DNA from: Pseudomonadota bacterium
GTDB taxonomy: Bacteria > Pseudomonadota > Alphaproteobacteria > Sphingomonadales > Sphingomonadaceae
Length of the DNA stretch: 64,000 nt
Assembly: GCA_023458055.1 (NCBI GenBank)
Contig: JAEXAW010000006.1
Coordinates: forward strand, 1 to 64,000
Direction: 5' to 3'
Under the pieces are notes generated by a model. That model made no database searches, was not told the origin of the DNA, and saw only the letters and a list, made by a program, of their open reading frames with translations. Positions 25,481 through 33,629 of this stretch are shown piece by piece (the first letter of the stretch is position 1; the number at the start of each line of letters is the position of its first letter). The translations under genes and the position numbers were made by a program.

Positions 25481-26026
25481 ATGTCCGAAGCTCATAAACG
25501 CAAGAAAAATCCAGAAATGGTTCGAGAGAAGATCATTCAAAGCGCAATTGATCTCGGCGGAGTGCACGGACTTCAGAGCGTAGGAATGGAGGCGATTGCT
25601 TCCGCCGCAGGTGTGACTCGTGGCGCTCTATTCCATCATTTTGAAAGTAAGCAGAAGCTAATATGCGCGGTATTTTCAGTGATGATAATATCGCTTGAAA
25701 AGGAAATATCAAAATTGATGGATAAAGATCCAGTGAGTTATGGGCGTTTCACGAGAGCTTTTCTTACACTTGCTCTAAATTCATTAGATGGCCGTGAAGG
25801 CGATGCGATCTGGAAATCCATAGCTTTCGATCCTGAAGTTAATAAGGAATGGCGGAAATGGAATATCGATCAACTGGAACAACAACCGCCTAGTGAAAGA
25901 GATGCAAAACTTGAAATTGTTCGCTTCACCACTGACGGGATATGGTTGAATGCTAGTATAGGTAGAAAACCAGAGCGCCTGAAAGAATTTAGTAAAGAGC
26001 TTTTTGAAATGACATTCGAGAAGTAA
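25481..26026 (+). CDS. TetR/AcrR-family transcriptional regulator
   Basis: A 181-residue TetR-type repressor from ATG 25481. The N-terminal helix-turn-helix is clear: EKIIQSAIDLGGVHGLQSVG, then MEAIASAAGVTRGALFHHFE with the usual RGALFHHFxSK recognition helix. The C-terminal ligand domain is helical and resembles TetR members with a TetR_C_33-like tail (FTTDGIWLNASIG). A perfect palindrome lies just before its start. It is divergent from the TSP1-repeat gene and most likely controls it. The inducer is unknown. The gene is AT-rich, like the TSP1 gene, so both may have arrived together. Confidence 0.88.
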   Translation: MSEAHKRKKNPEMVREKIIQSAIDLGGVHGLQSVGMEAIASAAGVTRGALFHHFESKQKLICAVFSVMIISLEKEISKLMDKDPVSYGRFTRAFLTLALNSLDGREGDAIWKSIAFDPEVNKEWRKWNIDQLEQQPPSERDAKLEIVRFTTDGIWLNASIGRKPERLKEFSKELFEMTFEK

Positions 26027-26081
26027 ACTTTGAATATCTCCTAAATTGCTCAGGATATTATTATTTCCTCAATCCATTCAC

Positions 26082-26116
26082 ATATATAATTTATTATATA
26101 ATTTATTATATATGGC
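26082..26116. repeat. AT-rich low-complexity repeat
   Basis: The stretch alternates TTTATTATATA units and is nearly pure A/T. It lies between the TetR gene and the convergent 26174-27010 gene and may act as a weak terminator region. No other signal is evident in 26027-26173. Confidence 0.4.
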
Positions 26117-26173
26117 AAAAGCAGAATAATTGTTTTGGATCTAACACCCTCTAGATCTTTCATTTGACGTTAT

Positions 26174-27010
26174 TTAACGCCAACCGACATTGCCTCGCGC
26201 CATCACTCTTCCGATGATGTCTCTCTCCGGTAATAACTCCGCTTCCGCCCCGCTTATCACTCGCGGCGTCGGCAACTCCTCCTGTCGCCAGATGAGGATG
26301 GGAGAAGCTGTAGGCAGCGTCGCCCTAGCCGCTGCCAGCAACGCGCCTTCTCCCTGCTCGATCACGTTGGCGGTGATCGGAAAGTTTGTCAGCGCGAAGA
26401 TGTAAGGCGCGACCTTTTTGGCGACCCCGCCTACGAACATGATATTTTCCTCGTAAGGAATGATCGCCCCTTCCACGATGTCTTTGCGATCCCGCCCCCC
26501 GTCATCACGATAGGCCATGCCCAGACGGAAGCGCCCCGGATCATCACCTTCGAAGCCGCAATCGAGAGCCATGACCATGACCTTGGATGGGTCGTAGAAG
26601 AAAGGAATATAGGCTGCATAGAAACCGCCAATCGCCGTCAGGCGATCACGGTTCAGAGCGCGGCCCGGTAGCCAGAAATCATGCAGGGCATTGGTGACGG
26701 GATCGCGCCCAACCAACTGCTCGGTGCGAACCGCCCGCCACGTCTCCGCCAATGTGATTGGGTGCAGAGCTGCAATCATGTCCCAGAGCGCCGGAAGAAA
26801 CCTGTCATCGTTGAAACGCTGCGTGTTCCCGGTGGCGAAGTCGTTGACGACATCCGGACTCACCGTCACCTCGTCAGCAATTGCCTCCTGCTGCTCGCGG
26901 TAGGACATTCGCTTTTTGGCGCTCAACTGCTTTGACGCGCGGCGCAATGCCTCCCGCATCTCCGCCGTGTCCGTATATTCTGGAAGCCCATTTCTATTCT
27001 TGCCGCTCAT
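26174..27010 (-). CDS. Unknown protein with N-terminal HTH-like segment
   Basis: A 278-residue protein of no family I recognise. Residues about 18-65 are helical and basic and could be a DNA-binding segment (MSYREQQEAIADEVTVSPDV resembles a helix-turn-helix). The remainder looks soluble and mixed alpha/beta (MVMALDCGFEGDDPGRFRLG, NIMFVGGVAKKVAPYIFALT). No catalytic motif stands out. It is encoded opposite to the transfer genes on its right, with a 143-bp gap, and convergent with the TetR gene. A regulator of the transfer module is one possibility; this is a guess from position. Confidence 0.6.
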   Translation of the reverse strand: MSGKNRNGLPEYTDTAEMREALRRASKQLSAKKRMSYREQQEAIADEVTVSPDVVNDFATGNTQRFNDDRFLPALWDMIAALHPITLAETWRAVRTEQLVGRDPVTNALHDFWLPGRALNRDRLTAIGGFYAAYIPFFYDPSKVMVMALDCGFEGDDPGRFRLGMAYRDDGGRDRKDIVEGAIIPYEENIMFVGGVAKKVAPYIFALTNFPITANVIEQGEGALLAAARATLPTASPILIWRQEELPTPRVISGAEAELLPERDIIGRVMARGNVGWR

Positions 27011-27153
27011 TCACCGCTTTTGCTGGCGGAGAATGGGCGGCGTCAAGCGGCGATAGTCGTCATCATGTCCGCAAGGAACGCCGTGAGGGATGACCTTTCC
27101 CCCACGAAAATCTGACTGACCGCACCGATCCGCTTGCGGGAAAGGAGGATTTC

Positions 27154-27588
27154 ATGACGAACTGCCGGATTTGCAAGCTGTCCATGAGGAGCATTGCGGG
27201 GAGCGCGAACGACAATTGTTCGCACCCGGCTATCACCATTCCAACGGCGGAAATCCTGTCCAAGCCTTCCGCCGTGTGCCGTCTGGCAATGGCATACCGT
27301 GCGAAGAATCTGCCGCGCCGGAAGATTTTGGATTTCGTCGCGGATCACCTCTACCAATACGAAGGTCAGCTTCTCTATCAGGGACGGAACGTCTCTTTTG
27401 AAGATGAAGTGGACGTTGTGTTCGGCACCGACCGCGATCCGTCCGAACGCTGGCTAAGTGATTTTCTCGCATTTGCAGATGAAGCGCCGCGCCAGCGGGC
27501 GCAGCGGCGCACCTTTGATCGGCTGGTGCTGCTCTGGACCGCGCTTGCCGTTCACAATCCCGCGCAGGCCGAAGTGGTCATTCGGTAA
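27154..27588 (+). CDS. Small protein of unknown function upstream of the coupling genes
   Basis: A 144-residue protein with a strong ribosome-binding site (AAAGGAGG) before ATG 27154. The N-terminus has a CxxC (CRIC) and a further Cys-His, possibly metal binding. The middle YRAKNLPRRKILDFVADHLY and the C-terminal helix QRAQRRTFDRLVLLWTALA are helical. No family recognised. It opens a plus-strand run that leads to the single-pass membrane protein and the TraG-like ATPase. Confidence 0.65.
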   Translation: MTNCRICKLSMRSIAGSANDNCSHPAITIPTAEILSKPSAVCRLAMAYRAKNLPRRKILDFVADHLYQYEGQLLYQGRNVSFEDEVDVVFGTDRDPSERWLSDFLAFADEAPRQRAQRRTFDRLVLLWTALAVHNPAQAEVVIR

Positions 27589-27706
27589 AAATGGGAGAGT
27601 GCTGCGAGCTTCCGGCTCGCGGCCCGTCTTTCCCCCGCATTGCCTTTTTGAAGCGCGCAAACGCGCGATGCCGAAATCCCTTCGGCGCACAATGACGGAG
27701 AAAATC

Positions 27707-28495
27707 ATGAGCGATCCCCAATATGCCATCAGCTACGATGGCGATGCCGCGCAGACGCATTCGCCACCCGCACATAATGACAATCACGATGGCCCGCGCG
27801 ATGTGCAGGAGCGCCGCGCGCCGCGCGAAATCCGTTTTCGCGTTCCAAGCATCATCAAAACCGCTGCCGTATTCATGACGGGCGCGGCTATGCTGTTCTC
27901 ATGGGAAACATATGCGCCGGAAGGCTATCGGGTTTCCACTTTCATGGGGACATATGATGCCCGCATCGCCGCTGCCGTGAAGGCTGCGGAGTTGCAGCAG
28001 CAGACCAGATATGAAGTCTGGGCGGCGGAGGTGAAGCTCGCCGCCGACCAGCAGGCAGAGCAGTACAAGGCCGTCACGCAGGGCGTCTTGCAAAACTACT
28101 CCGCGACCTACGATCGGGGCAAGATCATCACGCAGGCCGCAATGGAATTGCAGGGCCGATATGCTTCCACGCTGATGAGCCAGAAGACGCAGGAACAGGG
28201 CATGGACCTTGGCATCATCAACCTGATGCGCGGTTTCGGACGGATTGCGAACGGGCTGGAAAGCGGCGCGGGCAATGACGCGCTCAACTATGCTGACAAT
28301 CTGAGCAAGACCTTGCAGTCAGAAGTAACGGAAGCCGCTCGACTGGGTTCAGGCACCTCGGTCGTCACTTGGGACACCGGGCTTGCAAGCCCTAGCGAAG
28401 TTGCGGCGACGCTTTCCAGCATCAAGCCGCTGCATATCCCGCCGCCGCCGTCGATTGGCGAAGCGCGCGTGACCATCGGCGAGCCGTCGCGCTGA
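27707..28495 (+). CDS. Single-pass membrane protein coupled to the TraG-like ATPase
   Basis: A 262-residue protein from ATG 27707, chosen for the CGGAGAAAATC ribosome-binding site; the frame is open further upstream but earlier starts lack one. The N-terminal ~48 residues are hydrophilic, then a transmembrane helix (IIKTAAVFMTGAAMLFSW), then a largely helical periplasmic or coiled domain rich in Ala and Gln. The stop is 1 bp before the coupling-protein ATG, so the genes are one operon. It may supply the membrane anchor which the coupling ATPase lacks. No named family was recognised. Confidence 0.7.
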   Translation: MSDPQYAISYDGDAAQTHSPPAHNDNHDGPRDVQERRAPREIRFRVPSIIKTAAVFMTGAAMLFSWETYAPEGYRVSTFMGTYDARIAAAVKAAELQQQTRYEVWAAEVKLAADQQAEQYKAVTQGVLQNYSATYDRGKIITQAAMELQGRYASTLMSQKTQEQGMDLGIINLMRGFGRIANGLESGAGNDALNYADNLSKTLQSEVTEAARLGSGTSVVTWDTGLASPSEVAATLSSIKPLHIPPPPSIGEARVTIGEPSR

Positions 28496-28496
28496 T

Positions 28497-30032
28497 ATGG
28501 CGGGCGGGAATTTCATGCGAGGGATGCAGGGCTTCATGGCCCTGCATCGCCAAACCTTGGAAGCGGATTTTGCGGAGCGGTCGCGTCGTGATGCTGCCGC
28601 CATGGAACGCCGTATCGAGATGGCCCGCGCGTCGGGCCGTCTCGGTGACGGGCGGCTCGCCAACATGGCGGACCTCGAACGCGCGGGGCATTTCGAAGCC
28701 GATGGCATTTTCCTCGGCGCATTTAAGGGACGCTTGCTGTTCTATAACGGCGAAGCGCCGATGATGTCTTACGCCATGACGGGTTCGGGCAAAGGCCGCG
28801 ACATGATATTGCCAAACCTCGCGCATTCGCGCGGACGCAGCCTGTTCGTCCTCGACCAGAAAGACGGCGAGAATGCCTATGTGTCGGGCGCGTTTCGCGA
28901 AAGCCAAGGCGCAGGCTGCATCTATCTCAACCCCTGCGGTCTGCACGGGCTTACCAATACCCGGATCAATCCGTTGCAGCTTCTGGTCGATATCGTGCGA
29001 CGCGGCGATATCATCGATACTGAAAGCGTTGAGATCGCGCATATCCTGCTGCCGCCCAAGTCCAACGATCCGAATGGCTGGGTTCGTAGCGGCGCGGTTC
29101 GCCTGCTCGCCACCCGTGCTGAATATCTAGCGCAGTTCGAACCGGAGCGCTGTACGCTGTCGAACTTGTGGCGCTTCGTGAACACCGACGCGGAACAGAC
29201 TGATCTGGATTTCGCAATGATGCGGACCTGCGGCATCGAGGCCATCGAACGCAAAGCCGCTGCGCTGCTCGATACCGCCATCAACGCGCCGAAACAGTTT
29301 GCTGCTTATCTGACTGACGCTCAGGACGCGCTCGCCGTATTCGAACCGGGCAAGACGCTCGCCGCTGCAACGGACGCGCATGAATTTGATTTTGCGCGGA
29401 TGAAGCATGAGCCGCATACGGTCTATCTCATGCTACCCGCCGAGAAGAGCGGCGTGGCCGCGCCGTATATGAGTCTCATCGTCAATTACGCTATCGAGAC
29501 GATTGCGCGCGAGCGCGGCCCTGTCCGCACGACGCTCATTCTCGATGAGTTCCCGCAACTCAACCGGACGAACAGCGTCCTGAAGGCCGTTCAGGTTTAT
29601 CGCGGAAAAGGCATTCAGCCATGGATTATCTCACAAGGGCGCTTTTCTATGGCGGAGCGTTGGCCCCCAAACATCATCAAGGAATTTGAAGACCAGTCGG
29701 CGGTGATGACGATGAAGTTCGTCAAAGACCCGGACCTCCTTCGCGATATAGAGCTATGGTCGGGCAACCAGACGATCCTCATGCCCGGCATGAGTCACAG
29801 CGGCGGTATCGTCCACAGCGCCGGAGCCAATCTCGGCGAAACCAAGCGTGCGGTCCTGCAAAGCGAAGATGTCTTCGGCAAACCGGAATTGCTCATCCGC
29901 TTCGCCGATATGCCACACCTCGTCAAAGCCAATAGCATCCCATTCTATAAGGTGAATCCGTGGAAGGAGAGAATTGGCGATGTACGCACCCTGCATCGCG
30001 CCAATGAAAACTCAATCAGCAGGCGAGTATAA
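28497..30032 (+). CDS. TraG/VirD4-like coupling ATPase, without membrane segment
   Basis: A 511-residue conjugative coupling protein. Walker A is in AMTGSGKGRDMILPN (93-107), Walker B in TTLILDEFPQLNR (about 344-356), with YLMLPAEKSG and WIISQGRF downstream as in TraG/VirD4. The coupling protein links the relaxosome to a secretion channel and pumps DNA. Typical VirD4 has two N-terminal transmembrane helices; here the N-terminus is charged (LEADFAERSRRDAAAMERR) and lacks them. The preceding gene encodes a single-pass membrane protein. No channel genes are nearby. Confidence 0.87.
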   Translation: MAGGNFMRGMQGFMALHRQTLEADFAERSRRDAAAMERRIEMARASGRLGDGRLANMADLERAGHFEADGIFLGAFKGRLLFYNGEAPMMSYAMTGSGKGRDMILPNLAHSRGRSLFVLDQKDGENAYVSGAFRESQGAGCIYLNPCGLHGLTNTRINPLQLLVDIVRRGDIIDTESVEIAHILLPPKSNDPNGWVRSGAVRLLATRAEYLAQFEPERCTLSNLWRFVNTDAEQTDLDFAMMRTCGIEAIERKAAALLDTAINAPKQFAAYLTDAQDALAVFEPGKTLAAATDAHEFDFARMKHEPHTVYLMLPAEKSGVAAPYMSLIVNYAIETIARERGPVRTTLILDEFPQLNRTNSVLKAVQVYRGKGIQPWIISQGRFSMAERWPPNIIKEFEDQSAVMTMKFVKDPDLLRDIELWSGNQTILMPGMSHSGGIVHSAGANLGETKRAVLQSEDVFGKPELLIRFADMPHLVKANSIPFYKVNPWKERIGDVRTLHRANENSISRRV

Positions 30033-30183
30033 TTTGCATAAAGCAACTTATACTTGTAATATTATTATATATTGTGATTATTTTTGAACAATTTTTAGGC
30101 GCATTATATGGGGCCTCTGACTTTCCCCCATATTCGATTTTGAGTTTCTCTATCTGAATCCCTGCGCCTCGGATCGAAGCGCG

Positions 30184-30507
30184 ATGGCGTCAGGACGGAG
30201 AACATTGGTGTCGCTTATATCGGCACAGGACATGGAGCGATATCTGGAAAAGGTTTCCAGTATCGACCTGCCGGATCAAAAGAAGCGTGAACTAATCGCC
30301 ATTGTTCATTCGATTACTGCCCATTTTGTCGATCAGGCTTATGGAGTCCAGACCGACCAGCTTTCGCTGAAATCGCAATGGAAATGCCGCTTTGAAGCGG
30401 ATTCCGGTCATGCTAATAATATGGTCATTCCGACAATCGAGCCTTGCGCCCTGCCTTTGCAGGGGACGGGGAACGATTCCAACTTTGGGAGGCCAGACGC
30501 GCCATGA
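30184..30507 (+). CDS. Small protein of unknown function coupled to the integrase
   Basis: A 107-residue protein with no recognised domain; the N-terminal half is helical (SAQDMERYLEKVSSIDL, ELIAIVHSITAHFVDQAYG). GTG 30208, after a GGAG, is an alternative start that would drop eight residues. It overlaps the integrase start by 4 bp (ATGA), so it is translated with it; a directionality or accessory factor is possible but is only suggested by that overlap. The 151 bp before it are AT-rich and presumably contain the integrase promoter. Confidence 0.65.
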   Translation: MASGRRTLVSLISAQDMERYLEKVSSIDLPDQKKRELIAIVHSITAHFVDQAYGVQTDQLSLKSQWKCRFEADSGHANNMVIPTIEPCALPLQGTGNDSNFGRPDAP

Positions 30508-32120
30508 CGCGGGAGACAAAACAGAAGGCGATTATTTACGCTCGCGTCTCAGACGCCAAGCAGAAAATTCGTGGTGACGGGCTTGGGAGCCAAGAGACAC
30601 GCTGTAGAGAATTTGCGGCTTATCGTAATCTCGACGTGGTTCAAACCTTCCGGGAAGACTACACCGGAGCATCGGCGGAGAGGCCCGCAATGCGCGCCGC
30701 GCTGGCCTTCCTCAAGAAGAACCGACGCGATCCTCATGTGATGATTATCGACGATCTTTCGCGCCTTGCGCGTGATGTCGTCTCGTTCCGCCGCCTGCGC
30801 GAAGAAATTACGGCTGCTGGTGGAATGCTTGAATCTCCATCCATCGTGTTCCGCGAAGACTCGGACAGCCTGTTCATGGAGAACGTGCTGGCGAGCGCTG
30901 CTCAGCACCAGCGCCAGAAGAATGCTGAAACAACCAAGAACCGTATGCGCGCCCGCGCAATGAACGGGCATTGGATTTTTCAGGCACCGTGGGGGTATCG
31001 CTATGACCGCGCTCCCGGCGGCGGCAAGATGCTCGTTCGCCATGAGCCGCTTGCCTCCATCATTCAGGAAGGACTCGAAGGTTTTGCCGCTGGCAGGTTT
31101 TCCTCCAAGGCGGAGCTGCAAAGATTTTTCGCCGCAATGCCGCCTTTCCCCACGGATCGCCGGGGCGAAGTCAGCAACGAGCGAGTCGATCAGATTCTGA
31201 AGCAGGTTTTGTATGCTGGCTATCTGGCCGTTCCCTCGTGGGATGTATCGCTTCGCAAGGCCCAGCATGAAGGACTAATCTCGCTTGCAACCTTCGATCA
31301 GATTCAGGAACGGCTTGCCGGAAAGGCCAAGACGCCTTCACGCAAAGACCTGAACGCAGACTTCCCTCTGCGCGGCATTGTGGCTTGTTGCTCATGCAAA
31401 CGCCCCATGACCGCTACATGGAGCCGGGGCAAAGGGGGGATGTATCCCTATCACCTCTGCCGTCAGAAGGGTTGCGACCTGAACGGCAAGAGCATTGCTC
31501 GCGACAAAATCCAGACGGCTCTGGAAGCCCTCGTTCGCTCGCTCACCCCTTCTCGTGAGCTGGTCAATCTGGTGGGAACGATATTCCGCGACCTGTGGGA
31601 CCGTCGAGATAAGGAAGCCAAGGATCGCCGCGCGGCGCTCAAGCTGGAAGCCGCTGGCGTAGATAAGAAGATCGGTCAGTTCCTTGATCGTATCGTCGAT
31701 GCCGATAACGCGACCGTCATCCGCGCCTATGAACGCAAGATCGACGAACTGGAACGCGAGAAGCTGGTTCTGGCTGAAAATATCGCGAAGTGCGGCACTG
31801 TCGCGCGAGGCTATGACGAGGTTTTACAAACCTCGCTCGACTTCATCGCAAACCCTTGGAATCTTTGGGAAACAGGAAACCTAGAAGACCGTAGGGCTAT
31901 GGCGAAACTCGTATTCGCCGACCACCTGATCTACTGCCGCGAAAACGGCTTTCAAACCCCAGAAATATCCTTGCCTTTCAAGGCACTAGAGGAAATTTCG
32001 GCCCCTAAAAAGGGAATGGCGCACCCAAGAGGATTCGAACCTCTGGCCTTTGCCTTCGGAGGGCAACGCTCTATCCAGCTGAGCTATGGGTGCTTGAAGC
32101 CTTGTGCGATGCGCCTGTAG
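30504..32120 (+). CDS. Large serine integrase (recombinase family) reading into tRNA-Arg
   Basis: A 538-residue large serine recombinase from ATG 30504 (GGGAGG upstream). The catalytic domain (about 1-150) starts KAIIYARVSDAKQ with the nucleophilic serine in ARVS, followed by DDLSRLARD. The recombinase domain follows (WGYRYDR, VDQILKQVLYAGY), then a zinc-ribbon (VACCSCKRPMTATW, CRQKGC) and a coiled-coil (about 365-430, e.g. KIDELEREKLVLAENI). From 32016 the frame enters the tRNA-Arg gene in antisense, so the last ~34 residues (AHPRGFEPLAFAFGG...) are tRNA-derived. The real C-terminus is probably the one found at the left end of the element. Confidence 0.9.
   Translation: MTRETKQKAIIYARVSDAKQKIRGDGLGSQETRCREFAAYRNLDVVQTFREDYTGASAERPAMRAALAFLKKNRRDPHVMIIDDLSRLARDVVSFRRLREEITAAGGMLESPSIVFREDSDSLFMENVLASAAQHQRQKNAETTKNRMRARAMNGHWIFQAPWGYRYDRAPGGGKMLVRHEPLASIIQEGLEGFAAGRFSSKAELQRFFAAMPPFPTDRRGEVSNERVDQILKQVLYAGYLAVPSWDVSLRKAQHEGLISLATFDQIQERLAGKAKTPSRKDLNADFPLRGIVACCSCKRPMTATWSRGKGGMYPYHLCRQKGCDLNGKSIARDKIQTALEALVRSLTPSRELVNLVGTIFRDLWDRRDKEAKDRRAALKLEAAGVDKKIGQFLDRIVDADNATVIRAYERKIDELEREKLVLAENIAKCGTVARGYDEVLQTSLDFIANPWNLWETGNLEDRRAMAKLVFADHLIYCRENGFQTPEISLPFKALEEISAPKKGMAHPRGFEPLAFAFGGQRSIQLSYGCLKPCAMRL
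32015..32026. other. attR core (tRNA-Arg 3' end)
   Basis: AATGGCGCACCC, identical to 6707-6718. It spans the encoded CCA, the discriminator base and the last six acceptor-stem bases of the minus-strand tRNA-Arg, so the tRNA gene stays whole after integration. Confidence 0.75.
32017..32093 (-). tRNA. tRNA-Arg (anticodon CCG)
   Basis: Read on the minus strand the 77 nt fold as a complete cloverleaf: acceptor GCACCCA/TGGGTGC, D-arm GCTC...GAGC, anticodon stem TTGCC/GGCAA with loop CTCCGAA (anticodon CCG, reading CGG), T-arm AGAGG-TTCGAAT-CCTCT, discriminator G and encoded CCA at 32017-32019. It is the insertion site of the element on its left. The 3' portion is duplicated at 6707-6718. Confidence 0.95.
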
Positions 32121-32139
32121 CAAGCTGCGAGCGGGGCGG

Positions 32140-32811
32140 CTAGCCTTTTTTGGACTTTGGCGAGGCGGTCGTTTTCGGCGCAGCTGTTTTGGGCTTGTAG
32201 CGGCAGAGGTCCGCGACCGGGCAGCGCCAGCATTCGGGCGTGCGCGCCTTGCAGATATAGCGACCATGGAGGATCAGCCAGTGATGGGCGTGGACCCGGA
32301 ACGGGGGAGGGGTGGCCTTGTCGAGCGCCTTTTCGACCGCGAGCGGAGTTTTGCCCGGCGCGAGGCCGGTGCGATTGCCGACCCGGAAGATATGGGTGTC
32401 GACCGCGAAGGTTTCCGCGCCGAACGCTGAGTTCATTACGACATTAGCGGTTTTGCGCCCCACGCCGGGGAGCTTTTCGAGTTGCTCGCGATCCGCCGGA
32501 ACCTCGCTTCCATGTTCGGCAATCAACGCCTCGGACAGCGCGATCACATTTTTCGCTTTGCTGTTGAAGAGGCCGATGGTCTTGATATGCTGCTTGAGGC
32601 CATCCTCACCGAGCGCCACCATCTGCTCGGGCGTTTTCACCTCCTCGAACAACAGCCGCGTCGCCTTGTTGACACCCACATCGGTCGATTGAGCCGACAG
32701 CACGACCGCGACCAGCAACTGATAATCGTTCCCGTAGGCGAGTTCGGTTTCCGGTGCCGGATTAAGCTCGGCGAGGCGCGAATAAAATTCGATGACGTCT
32801 GCTTTTTTCAT
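32140..32811 (-). CDS. nth: Endonuclease III (DNA glycosylase/AP lyase)
   Basis: A 223-residue Nth. It removes oxidised pyrimidines and cleaves the abasic strand in base-excision repair. Visible: VVLSAQSTDVGVNKAT, the helix-hairpin-helix LPGVGRKTANVV with catalytic Lys, VDTHIFRVGNR with catalytic Asp, and the 4Fe-4S cluster ligands C-x6-C-x2-C-x5-C (CKARTPECWRCPVADLC). The C-terminal tail is a Lys/Thr/Pro-rich extension. It follows dapB with a 10-bp gap and is likely co-transcribed with it. Confidence 0.95.
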   Translation of the reverse strand: MKKADVIEFYSRLAELNPAPETELAYGNDYQLLVAVVLSAQSTDVGVNKATRLLFEEVKTPEQMVALGEDGLKQHIKTIGLFNSKAKNVIALSEALIAEHGSEVPADREQLEKLPGVGRKTANVVMNSAFGAETFAVDTHIFRVGNRTGLAPGKTPLAVEKALDKATPPPFRVHAHHWLILHGRYICKARTPECWRCPVADLCRYKPKTAAPKTTASPKSKKG

Positions 32812-32821
32812 GAGCTTGTCA

Positions 32822-33556
32822 TCAGGCGAGGTTCAGCACATCATTCATACTATAACGCCCCGGTTTTTGGTGCCTGAGCCATAGCGCCGCCTTTAACGCG
32901 CCCCGTGCGAAAATGCTGCGGTTTTCGGCCATGTGGCTCAAGGTGAGGCGTTCATGCTCACCGAGGAAGAACACGCTATGGTCGCCCGCGACGGTGCCAC
33001 CGCGCAAGGCCGCAAAGCCGATTGCGCCGGTCTCGCGCGCGCCGGTAATGCCATCGCGGCCGCTGACCTTGGCATCAGCGAGCGCGACCCCACGCCCCAT
33101 CGCGGCGGCGTCGCCCAGGAGCAGAGCGGTGCCCGAAGGCGCATCGACCTTCATCCGGTGGTGGCTTTCGACGATCTCGATGTCCCAGTCGGGGCCGAGG
33201 CGGGCGGCGGCTTCGCGCACCAGGGCGGCGAGGAGGGTCACGCCGAGCGAGGTATTGCCGGTCTGGAGCACGGCAATGTCGCGGCTGGCTTCATCAATCA
33301 GCCAGTGGTGGCGTTCTTCCAATCCGGTCGTGCCGATGACGATGGGTTTGCCCGCCGCGATGGCCGCGTCGAGATGCTCTTCGAGCGCTGCGGGAGCCGA
33401 AAAATCGATCAGCACATCGGATTTTTGCGCAAGCGCTGCGGCATCATCGCCCGCATCCGCGCCGCCCGCAAGGGTCAGGCCATCAACGCTTGCGATCGCT
33501 GCGGCAATGGCTTCCCCCATGCGGCCCTTGCTGCCGTAAATACCGATGGCTGTCAT
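32822..33556 (-). CDS. dapB: 4-hydroxy-tetrahydrodipicolinate reductase
   Basis: A 244-residue DapB, starting at ATG 33556. It reduces the dihydrodipicolinate intermediate with NAD(P)H in the lysine/diaminopimelate pathway. Seen are the nucleotide-binding IGIYGSKGRMGEAI, VLIDFSAPAALEEHL, GTTGL, and the catalytic and substrate-binding IVESHHRMKVDAPSGTAL. Length is a little short of the E. coli protein but typical of sphingomonads. It is divergent from tag and upstream of nth. Confidence 0.95.
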   Translation of the reverse strand: MTAIGIYGSKGRMGEAIAAAIASVDGLTLAGGADAGDDAAALAQKSDVLIDFSAPAALEEHLDAAIAAGKPIVIGTTGLEERHHWLIDEASRDIAVLQTGNTSLGVTLLAALVREAAARLGPDWDIEIVESHHRMKVDAPSGTALLLGDAAAMGRGVALADAKVSGRDGITGARETGAIGFAALRGGTVAGDHSVFFLGEHERLTLSHMAENRSIFARGALKAALWLRHQKPGRYSMNDVLNLA

Positions 33557-33629
33557 GATCGTCGCAAACCCTTCATATTCGTTGCGCGCTGTCTTGCACA
33601 TTGGCGGCGCTTGGCGCAACAGGCGCGGC

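Larger units (their letters stand above)
6707..32026. mobile_element. Integrative mobilizable element in tRNA-Arg(CCG), 25.3 kb
   Basis: The element is bounded by a 12-bp direct repeat, AATGGCGCACCC, at 6707-6718 and 32015-32026; the right copy is the 3' end of the minus-strand tRNA-Arg gene. Inside are a serine integrase abutting the right end, mobC and an HUH relaxase abutting the left end, a TraG/VirD4-like coupling protein, and cargo rich in phage-defence genes. Genes for a mating-pair channel (VirB4, VirB6, VirB8-10 types) were not seen, so it looks mobilizable rather than self-transmissible. Several cargo genes are visibly more AT-rich than the chromosome. The boundaries rest on the repeat plus the change in gene content; the precise crossover bases are not known. 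Confidence 0.82.

Noticed and set aside
32016..32120. C-terminal tail of the integrase as a functional domain
   Set aside because: It is the antisense reading of tRNA-Arg and flank; the phase-matched segment at 6708-6887 is a better native end.
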